DNA of 30,742 nt from JAQBQZ01 sp964406475. GTDB lineage: Bacteria > Patescibacteriota > Minisyncoccia > Phycocordibacterales > CAIRYW01. The DNA is taken from the NCBI GenBank assembly GCA_964406475.1, contig CAYORS010000012.1, forward strand, positions 1 to 30,742, read 5' to 3'. The notes beneath the pieces are model-generated. The model was not told the origin of the DNA. It ran no database searches and saw only the letters and a program-made list of their open reading frames with translations. The position numbers were made by a program, and so were the translations under genes. Positions 23,455-30,742 of this stretch are shown here, piece after piece; positions within the stretch are counted from its first letter, which is position 1, and every line of letters starts with the position of its first letter.

Positions 23455-24474
23455 TTATCTTTTTGAAATAACTGTTTTTTTGTATGTTTCGAGATGTTCG
23501 AGTGCAATACCTGTTCCCATCGCAACACAAAAAAGAGCGTTCTCAGCAAGCTTTGCCTTTACTCCTGTACGACGAAATACAAGATCAGGGAGATTCCGTA
23601 ACTGTGAAGATCCCCCTGTCATAATAATCCCTTGATCGATAATATCTGAAGCGAGTTCTGGTGGCGTGTCTTGCAAGACATCCTTGATAGCCTGTATCAT
23701 CTCTCGAAGCTCTTTACCTATAGCACGAACAACTTCGTTTGTTTTGATCTCGATTGTACGCGGTAATCCAGACAAACAATCTCTTCCTTTTACTGACATA
23801 GACAACTCTTCTTCGACAGGTACAGCACTTCCCACTGTGATTTTTATATCTTCTGCCGTCTTTTCTCCTACCATAAGGTTATAATGTTTTTTCATATAAT
23901 CAATGATTCCTGCATCAATCCTATTACCTGCGCATTTCACAGATGTTGACGCAACAATCCCTCCAAGAGAGATCACTGCCACATCTGTCGTACCTCCTCC
24001 CACATCAACAATCATATGTCCTTTGGGTTCTTGAATAGATATACCAGCACCGATTGCAGCAAGAATAGGCTCTTTGACGACATATGCATTTTTTGCACCA
24101 GCTTTTATAGCTGCTTCTATCACAGCACGTCTTTCTGTGGATGTAACACCAGCAGGTACAGATATCATCACTTCAGGACGAATCAGATTCCATTTTCCAA
24201 GAGCCTTACCAATATAATAACGAAGCATCGCTTCGGTCACACGATAATCAGCAATTACACCATCTTTCATAGGTCGATAGGCCCTAATATTATCTGGAGT
24301 TTTCCCAATCATTTCTTTAGCCTCAAGACCCACAGCAAGGATTTTGTTTTCTGATTCTGATTCTGATACTGCAACCACAGATGGTTCGTTGAGAACGATA
24401 CCTCTACCAGGCACAAAAACCAATATATTAGCCGTTCCTAGATCTATTCCTAATTTTCGAGTAAAAAATGACAT
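23455..24474 (-). CDS. mreB: Rod-shape determining actin MreB
   Basis: A 339-residue bacterial actin that organises cell-wall elongation. Motifs are GIDLGTANILVFVPGRGIVLNEPSVVAV (phosphate 1), VDVGGGTTDVAVISLGG (phosphate 2, intact) and GIIMTGGSSQLRNLPD (adenosine). Unlike FtsA in this window, all nucleotide-binding residues look canonical. mreC and mreD are not found next to it; the delta'-like gene follows at once. It diverges from murA, with a 56-bp gap holding the murA promoter. Confidence 0.96.
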   Translation of the reverse strand: MSFFTRKLGIDLGTANILVFVPGRGIVLNEPSVVAVSESESENKILAVGLEAKEMIGKTPDNIRAYRPMKDGVIADYRVTEAMLRYYIGKALGKWNLIRPEVMISVPAGVTSTERRAVIEAAIKAGAKNAYVVKEPILAAIGAGISIQEPKGHMIVDVGGGTTDVAVISLGGIVASTSVKCAGNRIDAGIIDYMKKHYNLMVGEKTAEDIKITVGSAVPVEEELSMSVKGRDCLSGLPRTIEIKTNEVVRAIGKELREMIQAIKDVLQDTPPELASDIIDQGIIMTGGSSQLRNLPDLVFRRTGVKAKLAENALFCVAMGTGIALEHLETYKKTVISKR

Positions 24475-24517
24475 ATCTTTTTGTGCTAGTAGTATATATC
24501 GAAAAGGTTATTTATGC

Positions 24518-24523
24518 TATACT
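24518..24523 (+). promoter_or_regulatory. Extended -10 box of murA
   Basis: TGCTATACT is an extended -10 (TG at 24515-24516) with only 7 bases between the hexamer and the murA ATG. Transcription would begin essentially at the start codon, giving a leaderless mRNA. Confidence 0.6.
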
Positions 24524-24530
24524 CTGCTTT

Positions 24531-25847
24531 ATGGAATCAAAAAATACATCACAAACACTCAATTTTAGAGTGACAGGAGGACGTTCTTTGAGTGGAAGTG
24601 TTGAAACAAAAAAATCTAAAAATGCTGCGGTTGCACTTTTGTGTGCATCACTTTTAAATGAAGGCACAACCACTCTCAAGAAAGTACCAAAGATAGAAGA
24701 AGTTTTTCGTACTATCGAAGTGCTCCAAAGTATGGGATCAAAAATAGATTGGCGAGGATCAGATCTTGTTATTGATACATCAAAAATAAATCCTCAAAAA
24801 ATCAACAAAGAATCTGCTTCAAAAACTCGAACAATTATTATGATGATAGGCCCCCTCATTCACCGATTCAAAAACTTCTCACTTCCTTTTGCAGGGGGCT
24901 GCAAACTCGGCAGTCGTATTGTATCACCACATTTTTTTGCACTCGAAAACTTGGGTGTAAAAATAAAAACAAGTGACAATGAATACAACATCCGCGCACC
25001 AAAACTTCGAAGCGCGGATATCGTACTCTACGAAATGGGAGACACTGTGACAGAAAACGCTCTCATGGCAGCAGCCAAGATTGACGGTGTCTCTACAATC
25101 AAATTTGCTTCTTCTAACTACATGGTCCAGGATCTCTGCCATTTCCTCAACACACTCGGTGTACAGATTGAAGGTATTGGCACATCTACACTCATTGTCA
25201 GAGGCAAAAAAGACATACGTATGGATGTTGTTTTTGAAATGAGTGAAGATCCCATTGAATCAATGTTTTTTCTGACAGCAGGTATTGTGACACAGTCACA
25301 CATACAGATCACAAAATGTCCTATCAATTTTCTTGAACTCGAACTTCTCAAGCTCAAAAAAATGGGATTAAAATATAAATTGAGTAATGTCTACAAAGGA
25401 GAAAATGGATTTGTAAATTTGGTTGATATTGAAGTGTTTCCTTCCAAGCTCAAAGCTCTCCCAGAAAAAATCCACGCTCTTCCCTATCCTGGTATTAATA
25501 TTGACAACCTTCCTTTCTTTGCAGTGATAGCTACTCAAGCAGAAGGTGAAACTCTTATTCATGATTGGGTCTACGAAAAACGAGCTATTTATTATACCGA
25601 ACTTGAAAAACTCGGTGCACAGATTATTTTGGCTGACCCTCATAGGGTTTATATCAAAGGACGGACAACTCTCAAACCAGCAGAAGTAGTCACCCCTCCC
25701 GCACTTCGCCCCGCAGCAATAATACTCATTGGAATGCTTGGAGCTCGTGGCACATCAATACTTCGCAATGTGTATTCTATCAATCGTGGGTATGAGGACC
25801 TCGTCAAACGACTAAACCAACTAAAAGCCAAGATAGAAAGTTGTTAA
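24531..25847 (+). CDS. murA: UDP-N-acetylglucosamine 1-carboxyvinyltransferase
   Basis: MurA makes the first committed step of peptidoglycan synthesis, transferring enolpyruvate to UDP-GlcNAc. The 438-residue protein keeps the key residues. Lys30-Asn31 in KKSKNAAVALL correspond to K22-N23 of E. coli. Cys124 in GGCKLGSR is the fosfomycin-target cysteine. Asp in NIDNLP and Arg in PALRPAAIIL correspond to D305 and R397. The start is the ATG at 24531; a longer frame from 24468 overlaps mreB and would be in the promoter. A leaderless mRNA is predicted. Confidence 0.93.
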   Translation: MESKNTSQTLNFRVTGGRSLSGSVETKKSKNAAVALLCASLLNEGTTTLKKVPKIEEVFRTIEVLQSMGSKIDWRGSDLVIDTSKINPQKINKESASKTRTIIMMIGPLIHRFKNFSLPFAGGCKLGSRIVSPHFFALENLGVKIKTSDNEYNIRAPKLRSADIVLYEMGDTVTENALMAAAKIDGVSTIKFASSNYMVQDLCHFLNTLGVQIEGIGTSTLIVRGKKDIRMDVVFEMSEDPIESMFFLTAGIVTQSHIQITKCPINFLELELLKLKKMGLKYKLSNVYKGENGFVNLVDIEVFPSKLKALPEKIHALPYPGINIDNLPFFAVIATQAEGETLIHDWVYEKRAIYYTELEKLGAQIILADPHRVYIKGRTTLKPAEVVTPPALRPAAIILIGMLGARGTSILRNVYSINRGYEDLVKRLNQLKAKIESC

Positions 25848-25872
25848 ATAAAAATCTTTTTTCCTGCTACAG

Positions 25873-25903
25873 ATAATTATAATCTACCTCAAACTATAAT
25901 TAT
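25873..25903. repeat. AT-rich inverted repeat after murA
   Basis: ATAATTATA and its complement are separated by 13 bases, 26 bases after the murA stop. The stem is all A-T, so it is a weak candidate for a terminator or protein site. The rest of the gap up to 26006 shows only AT-rich DNA and a TATAAT at about 25976. Confidence 0.3.
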
Positions 25904-26006
25904 TAATTTATCTTATAAAATACTTTGTTCACCCTACCTGAAACTTGTCTGTAGTTATGAACGAGTGTATTATCTATTATAATGGTTATTAAATAATATT
26001 TGCACA

Positions 26007-26312
26007 ATGTATTTTATAATACAGTTCATATTAGTCTCAACTCAGGTAATCATAGGTTTTTTTGGTCTTATTTTATTGATTATTGCTGCTTTATTAACAC
26101 CTGTTGTAGAACCTGGTTCAAACGGACATTTATTGGCATCATATATAATTTTAGGTATACCAATCACACAATGGATTATTCAGTTTATATACTCAATATA
26201 TTTTAGTAATCATACAACCATTATCAAATGGATCAATGTGATATTTTTGATTATAAATATTTTACTCATAATATCTTACACATCTGCTATTAAAAATAAT
26301 CCTCATTTATAA
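26007..26312 (+). CDS. Hypothetical small membrane protein
   Basis: A 101-residue protein with about three hydrophobic segments (residues 3-31, 42-66 and 75-93) and little else. Isoleucine is unusually abundant. I do not recognise a family. A TATAAT lies some 25 bases upstream. It stands alone in the AT-rich gap between murA and priA, and resembles the orphan small membrane proteins around the S1 gene in size and style but shows no obvious sequence identity to them. The following 220 bases contain only a short hairpin (TTCAGGT/ACCTGAA near 26321-26339) and the priA upstream region. Confidence 0.5.
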   Translation: MYFIIQFILVSTQVIIGFFGLILLIIAALLTPVVEPGSNGHLLASYIILGIPITQWIIQFIYSIYFSNHTTIIKWINVIFLIINILLIISYTSAIKNNPHL

Positions 26313-26521
26313 AATAAATTCAGGTACAAAACCTGAAGAAGAGTGAATGAGCTACTGCAATATAAAGTGTGGAGAGGAAAATAAGGACAGATATAGTTGC
26401 CCACATTGACCACATTCCATGAGGAGTTTACGTCCTATATCAGTTTCCACCATAACCCATAACAACACACATATGTCATACGTATGTTCAAAAATCAATA
26501 CCTGCAAACTCAGATTTGGCA

Positions 26522-26527
26522 TAGAAT
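26522..26527 (+). promoter_or_regulatory. -10-like box of priA
   Basis: TAGAAT ends 6 bases before the priA ATG, the spacing expected for a leaderless message. No extended TG or clear -35 is seen, so this is weaker than the murA and trxB boxes. Confidence 0.35.
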
Positions 26528-26533
26528 AAACCT

Positions 26534-28411
26534 ATGAGACTCCTCACCCTCCTCCCCATCGCTCGCAATATTCGAAAAGACACATTGTCATATTTTGGTA
26601 GTGATGATGTGCCTTTGGGTACCATTGTGTCTATACCTTTACGCAACAAAACAATCAAAGGAATTGTTGTGGAATCAATATCAGCCCAAGAAGCAAAAAG
26701 TGATATAAAACAAATGAATTTTGTAGTCAAAAAAATAACTGGACTCAAAGATAATATCATCTTTCCAGAACACATACTCTCTGCGTCAAAAATTCTTGCC
26801 CACAAAAGTGCCGCAACACTTGGCGCAGTGATTGCGTCTACCGTACCTACTCTATATATCGAGAACCCATCTCTGTTTGACATACAAAACCCAACACCAA
26901 ACAAACAGTCGTATTTCCACACAAAAGCAATCCAAACCGACACAGAGACACGTATCAATACCTACAGAAGTATCGTACGCGAATCATTTGCAAAAAAACA
27001 ATCGATTTTTATTTTGACACCAACAATAGAAAAAGCACTCATTCTTTCATCACAACTCTCGCGTGGAATAGAAGATTATACAATTACCCTTCACCAAAAA
27101 AGCAAAACAAAGTTTTTGGAATCACTTACTCGTATCAAAGATAAAAATCACGCACTTCTTATCATTGGAACTATGCATGGACTCTCTTGTATACCTTCTG
27201 ATACAGGAATCATTATTGTAGAAGAAGAATCATCAGCATTTTACAAACAAAGACAGAGGCCTTTTTTTGATGTACGCATTGTTGCAGAATCGTATGCGGA
27301 AGCATTGCATATTCCTATTATTTTTGGAGACACTCTACTTTCTATACATACTCTTGCCCGACTAAAAGAAGGAACCGTGACAGAATATGGCCATATTGAA
27401 AGACGTGATAGAGACTCGGTCAAGACACAGATTATCACCATACTCAAAAAAGAAAATGCGAAACAAAAATTTAGTATTTTTGACCATCGTACGATCGAGA
27501 TCATACAACAAAAAATAGCGCAAAACAAAAAAATAATTTTGTATGCGACACGACGAGGCATAGCACCTCAAACGGTTTGTTCTGATTGTGGTACACCTGT
27601 CTTATGCTCCAATTGTGAAAGCCCCCTTGTCCTTCACACAGTAAAAGAAAAAAGATTTTTTATCTGCCACCATTGTGGTACTCGAGAAGATAGCCTCAAA
27701 AAATGCACCCACTGCGATAGCTGGAACCTCACACCTTTGGGTATCGGAATCGAAAGAATCGTTGAAGAATTATCTTCTTTTGTTAAAGATCCGATTATCC
27801 GTATTGATAGTGACACACACAAAACACGAAAATCTATCACCGAAAGTATAAAAAGTTTTTTTACAACAAAAAGCATTCTTGTGACAACAGAACTTGGAAT
27901 GCCTTTTATAGAAGAAAAAAGTGTAGATTATGCAATCATTCCCTCACTCGATAGTCTTTTTTCTCTTCCTGATTTCCGTACCAATGAAAGAATTGTACAC
28001 ATCATCATTGATCTCAAATCAAAAACAACCGATACACTCGTAATCCAAACTCGAACACAAAACAACACACTCCTTGCATATGCAGGGACAGGAGATTATG
28101 ACACCTTTATCAAAGAAGAGATAAAAGCTCGACAAGATTTTGGATACCCTCCCTATTCATCACTTATCAAAATATCTCTTACAACATCAAGAGAAAAAAT
28201 AAAAGATGAAACCCAAAAAATGAAAGATATTTTTGAAGAATATACTCCCCTTGTTTTCCCTGCATATACAAAATCAAAAAAAAATACAGTCACCCTTCAT
28301 CTTCTTCTCAAACTTCCCCACAAACAAAAACTCGATGAAAAACTCGTTGGTCTTTTGCAGAGCTTACCTCCGTTTATCTCTGTTGATACCACACCAACAC
28401 ACATTCTCTAA
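26534..28411 (+). CDS. priA: PriA-like primosomal protein without helicase motifs
   Basis: A 625-residue PriA (about 730 in E. coli). The N-terminal DNA-binding domain (residues 1-100) is followed by the helicase core and the zinc site. All eight zinc cysteines are present (349, 352, 358, 361, 378, 381, 391, 394), as are RRGIAP, the GIERIVEEL segment and the C-terminal DFGYPPYSSL. ATPase motifs are lost. Walker A is replaced by QTDTETR-like sequence at about 131-140. DEEH reads EEES (230-233). Motif V's GTQM reads TTEL, and QVAGRAGR reads IIIDLKSK (490-497). By family it restarts stalled forks; here it probably acts as a structural loader (inference). Mycobacterial PriA shows a comparable loss. 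Confidence 0.88.
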   Translation: MRLLTLLPIARNIRKDTLSYFGSDDVPLGTIVSIPLRNKTIKGIVVESISAQEAKSDIKQMNFVVKKITGLKDNIIFPEHILSASKILAHKSAATLGAVIASTVPTLYIENPSLFDIQNPTPNKQSYFHTKAIQTDTETRINTYRSIVRESFAKKQSIFILTPTIEKALILSSQLSRGIEDYTITLHQKSKTKFLESLTRIKDKNHALLIIGTMHGLSCIPSDTGIIIVEEESSAFYKQRQRPFFDVRIVAESYAEALHIPIIFGDTLLSIHTLARLKEGTVTEYGHIERRDRDSVKTQIITILKKENAKQKFSIFDHRTIEIIQQKIAQNKKIILYATRRGIAPQTVCSDCGTPVLCSNCESPLVLHTVKEKRFFICHHCGTREDSLKKCTHCDSWNLTPLGIGIERIVEELSSFVKDPIIRIDSDTHKTRKSITESIKSFFTTKSILVTTELGMPFIEEKSVDYAIIPSLDSLFSLPDFRTNERIVHIIIDLKSKTTDTLVIQTRTQNNTLLAYAGTGDYDTFIKEEIKARQDFGYPPYSSLIKISLTTSREKIKDETQKMKDIFEEYTPLVFPAYTKSKKNTVTLHLLLKLPHKQKLDEKLVGLLQSLPPFISVDTTPTHIL

Positions 28412-28417
28412 CAAACT

Positions 28418-28445
28418 TTGAAAAAACGCTTTTTTGCTGTATAAA
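28418..28445 (+). promoter_or_regulatory. Promoter of def-fmt
   Basis: TTGAAA (28418-28423) and TATAAA (28440-28445) are separated by 16 bases. The def ATG is 7 bases after the -10, so the message should begin at or near the start codon. Confidence 0.65.
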
Positions 28446-28452
28446 TAGGTAT

Positions 28453-28977
28453 ATGGTAGCAATCGTTCAAAGTGGTGAAAAAGTTCTTCGCGACAAAGCC
28501 AAAGAAGTGCCTATTGAAGAAATCACATCATCGAAGTTTCAAAAAATAATCAAAGATATGAAAACAGCCCTTCTCTCACAAGACGATGGTGTGGCTATCG
28601 CTGCTCCACAAATAGGCGTCTCATATCGTATCTTTGTGATCAGTGGCAGAGCTTTTGATATCGAAAAAGGAGATTATGAAGAGAACAAAGAAAACCCCAT
28701 CGCACCTGACATTGTCTGTATTAACCCCACAATCACTCGACTTTCACGAGATAAAGAATATATGGATGAGGGATGTCTTTCTGTTCGCTATTTGTATGGC
28801 AAAGTAAAAAGATCAACCAAAGCAACCCTGGAAGCGTACGACGAAAATGGCAAAAAATTCACGCGTGGAGGCTCCGGACTCTTGGCCCAAATTTTTCAAC
28901 ACGAAACAGATCATCTCGACGGTGTGCTTTTTATCGACAAAGCAAAAGACATTGTCGACTTACCTCCTAAAAAATAA
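28453..28977 (+). CDS. def: Peptide deformylase
   Basis: Removes the formyl group from nascent proteins. The 174-residue protein has motif 1 GVAIAAPQIG (third-position Gly changed to Ala from the usual GxGxAAPQ), motif 2 EGCLSV with the metal-binding cysteine, and motif 3 QHETDHLDGVLF with the metal ligands and catalytic glutamate. There is an acidic insertion (EKGDYEENKENP) before motif 2. It is followed three bases later by fmt, so formylation and deformylation are co-expressed, as in many bacteria. The promoter gives a leaderless transcript. Confidence 0.95.
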   Translation: MVAIVQSGEKVLRDKAKEVPIEEITSSKFQKIIKDMKTALLSQDDGVAIAAPQIGVSYRIFVISGRAFDIEKGDYEENKENPIAPDIVCINPTITRLSRDKEYMDEGCLSVRYLYGKVKRSTKATLEAYDENGKKFTRGGSGLLAQIFQHETDHLDGVLFIDKAKDIVDLPPKK

Positions 28978-28980
28978 TTT

Positions 28981-29835
28981 ATGAAATTTGTCTTTTTTGG
29001 TACAAACCCTCTTGCGCTTGATATACTTAACACTCTTTTTGAAGCATCATACACTCCTTCTCTCATTGTCGCTGGACAAGATATTCAGACTTCCAAAAAA
29101 ACAATTGAGGAACCCGTAGAAAAACAATGGGCCAAAGAACACAATATTCCTTTTATACAACCCTCACGAATTGATGAAGAAGTTTTGGACACACTCCAAC
29201 ACACATATGCCGATGTCTTCATCCTTGCGTCATATGGCAAAATACTCCCGCAAAAACTTCTAAATATACCTAAAAAAGGAGTTATTAATGTTCATCCCTC
29301 ACTTCTTCCTTCTCTCCGAGGACCATCTCCGATGCGTTCAGCACTCTTAAATGACACCAAAGACACCGGGGTCTCTATAATGCTTTTAGATGACAAAATG
29401 GATCACGGACCAATCCTCGCCCAAAAAAGAGTATCAATTGATCCATGGCCTGTCTCTGGACACACAATCGATACCATATTAAGTAAAGAGGGTGCAGAGC
29501 TTCTACTCCACACACTGCCTCAGTGGATAGAAGGTTTGATTTCTCCACAAGAACAAGATCACACCAAAGCCACCTATTGCAAAGAATTCACAAAACAAGA
29601 TGGACTACTTGATCTTACGACCGACCCTTATACAAATTTTTTGAAAATATGCGCATATGACGGATGGCCCGGGACATATTTTTTTGTTCATCACAACGAT
29701 CGTAACATAAGAGTCAAAATCACAGATGCAGAATACAAAAACAACCAACTCATAATCAAAAAAGTAATTCCCGAAGGCAAAAAAGAAATGAACTTTTCTG
29801 ATTTTGAAAGAGGATACAAAACAAAAGCGGACTAA
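28981..29835 (+). CDS. fmt: Methionyl-tRNA formyltransferase
   Basis: Formylates initiator Met-tRNA. The 284-residue protein is somewhat short (E. coli has 315), with a shorter C-terminal OB-type domain. The catalytic block INVHPSLLPSLRGPSP holds the conserved Asn and His, and the DDKMDHGPIL segment gives the catalytic Asp. The N-terminal Rossmann start FVFFGTNPLALDIL is usual. Translationally coupled with def (3-base gap). The stop codon lies in the loop of the terminator hairpin 29814-29857, so the gene ends exactly at its transcript end. Confidence 0.93.
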   Translation: MKFVFFGTNPLALDILNTLFEASYTPSLIVAGQDIQTSKKTIEEPVEKQWAKEHNIPFIQPSRIDEEVLDTLQHTYADVFILASYGKILPQKLLNIPKKGVINVHPSLLPSLRGPSPMRSALLNDTKDTGVSIMLLDDKMDHGPILAQKRVSIDPWPVSGHTIDTILSKEGAELLLHTLPQWIEGLISPQEQDHTKATYCKEFTKQDGLLDLTTDPYTNFLKICAYDGWPGTYFFVHHNDRNIRVKITDAEYKNNQLIIKKVIPEGKKEMNFSDFERGYKTKAD

Positions 29836-29857
29836 ATAGCCCGCTTTTGTTTTGTAT
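29814..29857. terminator. Bidirectional terminator between fmt and hpf
   Basis: A perfect 17-bp stem encloses a 10-base loop containing the fmt stop codon. It serves the convergent genes fmt (plus) and hpf (minus), whose stop lies 8 bases away. Confidence 0.85.
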
Positions 29858-29865
29858 CTGAGCCT

Positions 29866-30234
29866 TTACGCTCGCACCAACACCTTCATCATATCTTTTA
29901 TTTTTTGTCTTCCTTTTTTCAAAAGATGTCTTCCCTTTTTTTGTGCACGAGTTACTTCTCCAACAATTTCATCTCGCATAAGATCAATAGCTTTATAGAG
30001 ATCACTTGATTCGGCTACAGCACGAAACTTATGATCACCATATTCAAGATTAATTTCTGCCCTAAAAATATCTCCTTTGTGATGATGATGTGATGTTTTG
30101 CCGACTTCAATTCGAGCTATAGCATCTTCAACATTTTGAACAAACTTTTCAAGTGACACGATTCTTTTTTCCAAATAATTGGCGATGGCATCTGTCATCT
30201 CCATATTTGTAGATTTGATATGTCTCTTTATCAT
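29866..30234 (-). CDS. hpf: Ribosome hibernation promoting factor, short form
   Basis: A 122-residue HPF/RaiA-type protein. The opening TNMEMTDAIANYLEKRI and EYGDHKFRAVAESSDLYKAIDLMRDEIVGEV match the family's ribosome-binding fold, followed by a Lys/Arg-rich tail (KKGRHLLKKGRQKIKD). The long-HPF dimerisation domain is absent. It blocks the decoding region of the 30S subunit during slow growth. HHHHKGDIF is an unusual histidine run before the second strand. It converges on fmt across a shared terminator. Confidence 0.9.
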   Translation of the reverse strand: MIKRHIKSTNMEMTDAIANYLEKRIVSLEKFVQNVEDAIARIEVGKTSHHHHKGDIFRAEINLEYGDHKFRAVAESSDLYKAIDLMRDEIVGEVTRAQKKGRHLLKKGRQKIKDMMKVLVRA

Positions 30235-30326
30235 AGTGCTTTTTAATTAATCTTATAATACCCTAATTATACACCCAGTAAGTTTTTAATTAAACAAGCA
30301 ACACACCTTGATCGTACAAAGATAGT

Positions 30327-30566
30327 TTAATACCCAAAACTCTGTTGATTGTCACCTACTTCAATATGTTTGTTTGGTGTTGTATGTCCTTTTATAATAC
30401 GAATACTTTTTGATTGAGGAAACATATCTCTCATATATTCAAGCACCCTCTTATTCGCTTCGCCCCTTTTGGCTTCGGCGCGGATATAGAGCTCATAGCG
30501 ATTATTGCCTTTATCAATCAGTTCCTCTTTGCGACTCTTGGGAAATACCTTTATTTTTATAAGCAT
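30327..30566 (-). CDS. DUF167 (YggU) family protein
   Basis: A 79-residue protein with the DUF167 hallmarks VFPKSRKEEL, YELYIRAEAKRGEANKRVLEYM (P/A-x-x-GxAN pattern) and IRIIKGHTTPNKHIEV (Gxx-SxxK pattern). Biochemical function of the family is not established. The start at the ATG at 30566 (MLIKIKVFP) fits the family N-terminus. A longer frame from 30692 would run through the tRNA-Asn gene and is rejected. Confidence 0.87.
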   Translation of the reverse strand: MLIKIKVFPKSRKEELIDKGNNRYELYIRAEAKRGEANKRVLEYMRDMFPQSKSIRIIKGHTTPNKHIEVGDNQQSFGY

Positions 30567-30665
30567 AAATATATTGTAACATTGCCAAAAACTCATACAC
30601 CACACCTTTGCAATCAGATGTGTTTTTTGATAGTATACTAATGTTCCAAAAGAACAGAGATACAT

Positions 30666-30738
30666 TCCCCTGTAGCTCAGCTGGTAGAGCAATCGACTGT
30701 TAATCGATTGGTCGTAGGTTCGAACCCTACCGGGGGAG
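30666..30738 (+). tRNA. tRNA-Asn(GTT)
   Basis: A 73-base cloverleaf. The acceptor TCCCCTG pairs with CGGGGGA. The D arm is GCTC/GAGC, the anticodon stem ATCGA/TCGAT with loop CTGTTAA (anticodon GTT), and the T arm contains GGTTCGAACCC. The discriminator is G. The bases after it are CAGC, so no CCA is encoded. Confidence 0.95.
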
Positions 30739-30742
30739 CAGC

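Noticed and set aside
24468..24530. Extended MurA N-terminus
   Set aside because: It overlaps the mreB start and includes the extended -10 box; family similarity begins after 24531.
26468..26486. Imperfect palindrome around ACATATG/CGTATGT upstream of priA
   Set aside because: Several mismatches in AT-rich DNA; expected by chance and no partner copy seen.
26488..26958. 156-residue minus-strand ORF
   Set aside because: Antisense to the start of priA with no recognisable features; priA is supported by family motifs.
30567..30692. Long N-terminal extension of the DUF167 protein
   Set aside because: It would run antisense through the 5' part of the tRNA-Asn gene, and the family N-terminus fits the ATG at 30566.

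Overview
The window looks like a chromosome segment from a Candidate Phyla Radiation bacterium (Patescibacteria), most likely a Parcubacteria-type lineage. The grounds are indirect. The DNA is AT-rich. The genes are compact core genes with almost no Shine-Dalgarno sequences, and several start a few bases after a -10 box. The tRNA genes lack an encoded CCA. Several genes have a typical CPR form: a metallo-beta-lactamase-fold protein beside gyrA, an orphan CofE-like ligase, a four-repeat S1 protein, an atypical bS21 and a PriA without helicase motifs. No phage, transposase, CRISPR or complete mobile element was recognised.

Layout. 1-3018 (minus): gyrA (its 3' end lies outside the window), preceded by a one-TM protein and a degenerate MBL-fold protein. 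3090-5760: S1 (plus) with a long structured leader, surrounded by three orphan small membrane-protein genes on the minus strand and many hairpins; the last 23 bp of the S1 gene are repeated 544 bp downstream. 5778-12424: pth (minus), then a plus-strand series lepB, HisRS-like pseudo-synthetase, rpsU, ybeY, ftsA, ftsZ, trxB. 12426-14841 (minus): CofE-like ligase, RlmI-like methyltransferase, tRNA-Arg(CCT), glutaredoxin, FtsB/DivIC-like protein, with a divergent 37-residue ORF at 14914. 15049-20590 (minus): Wzy/O-antigen-ligase-like protein with TPRs, murJ, lepA. 20678-24474 (minus): mreB, a DNA polymerase III delta'-like protein, frr, rseP, rnpB. 24531-29835 (plus): murA, a small membrane protein, priA, def, fmt. 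29866 to the end: hpf and DUF167 (minus) and tRNA-Asn(GTT) (plus).

The content is mainly housekeeping. Cell division and wall synthesis are covered by ftsA, ftsZ, an ftsB-like gene, mreB, murA and murJ. Translation is covered by S1, bS21, ybeY, frr, lepA, hpf, pth, def, fmt, rnpB and tRNAs. Secretion is covered by lepB and rseP. Replication is covered by gyrA, delta' and priA.

The most interesting signals are these: (i) members of enzyme families that keep the fold but have lost catalytic motifs (PriA, the HisRS-like protein, the MBL protein, and in part FtsA); (ii) the S1 locus, with a structured leader and a duplicated 3' end bracketing a small membrane-protein gene; (iii) an RNase P RNA in which a plain UUUU-loop hairpin stands where the CCA-binding P15 loop should be, matching tRNA genes without CCA; (iv) a perfect terminator-like hairpin inside the 5' coding region of ybeY; (v) extended -10 promoters so close to start codons that mRNAs should be leaderless.
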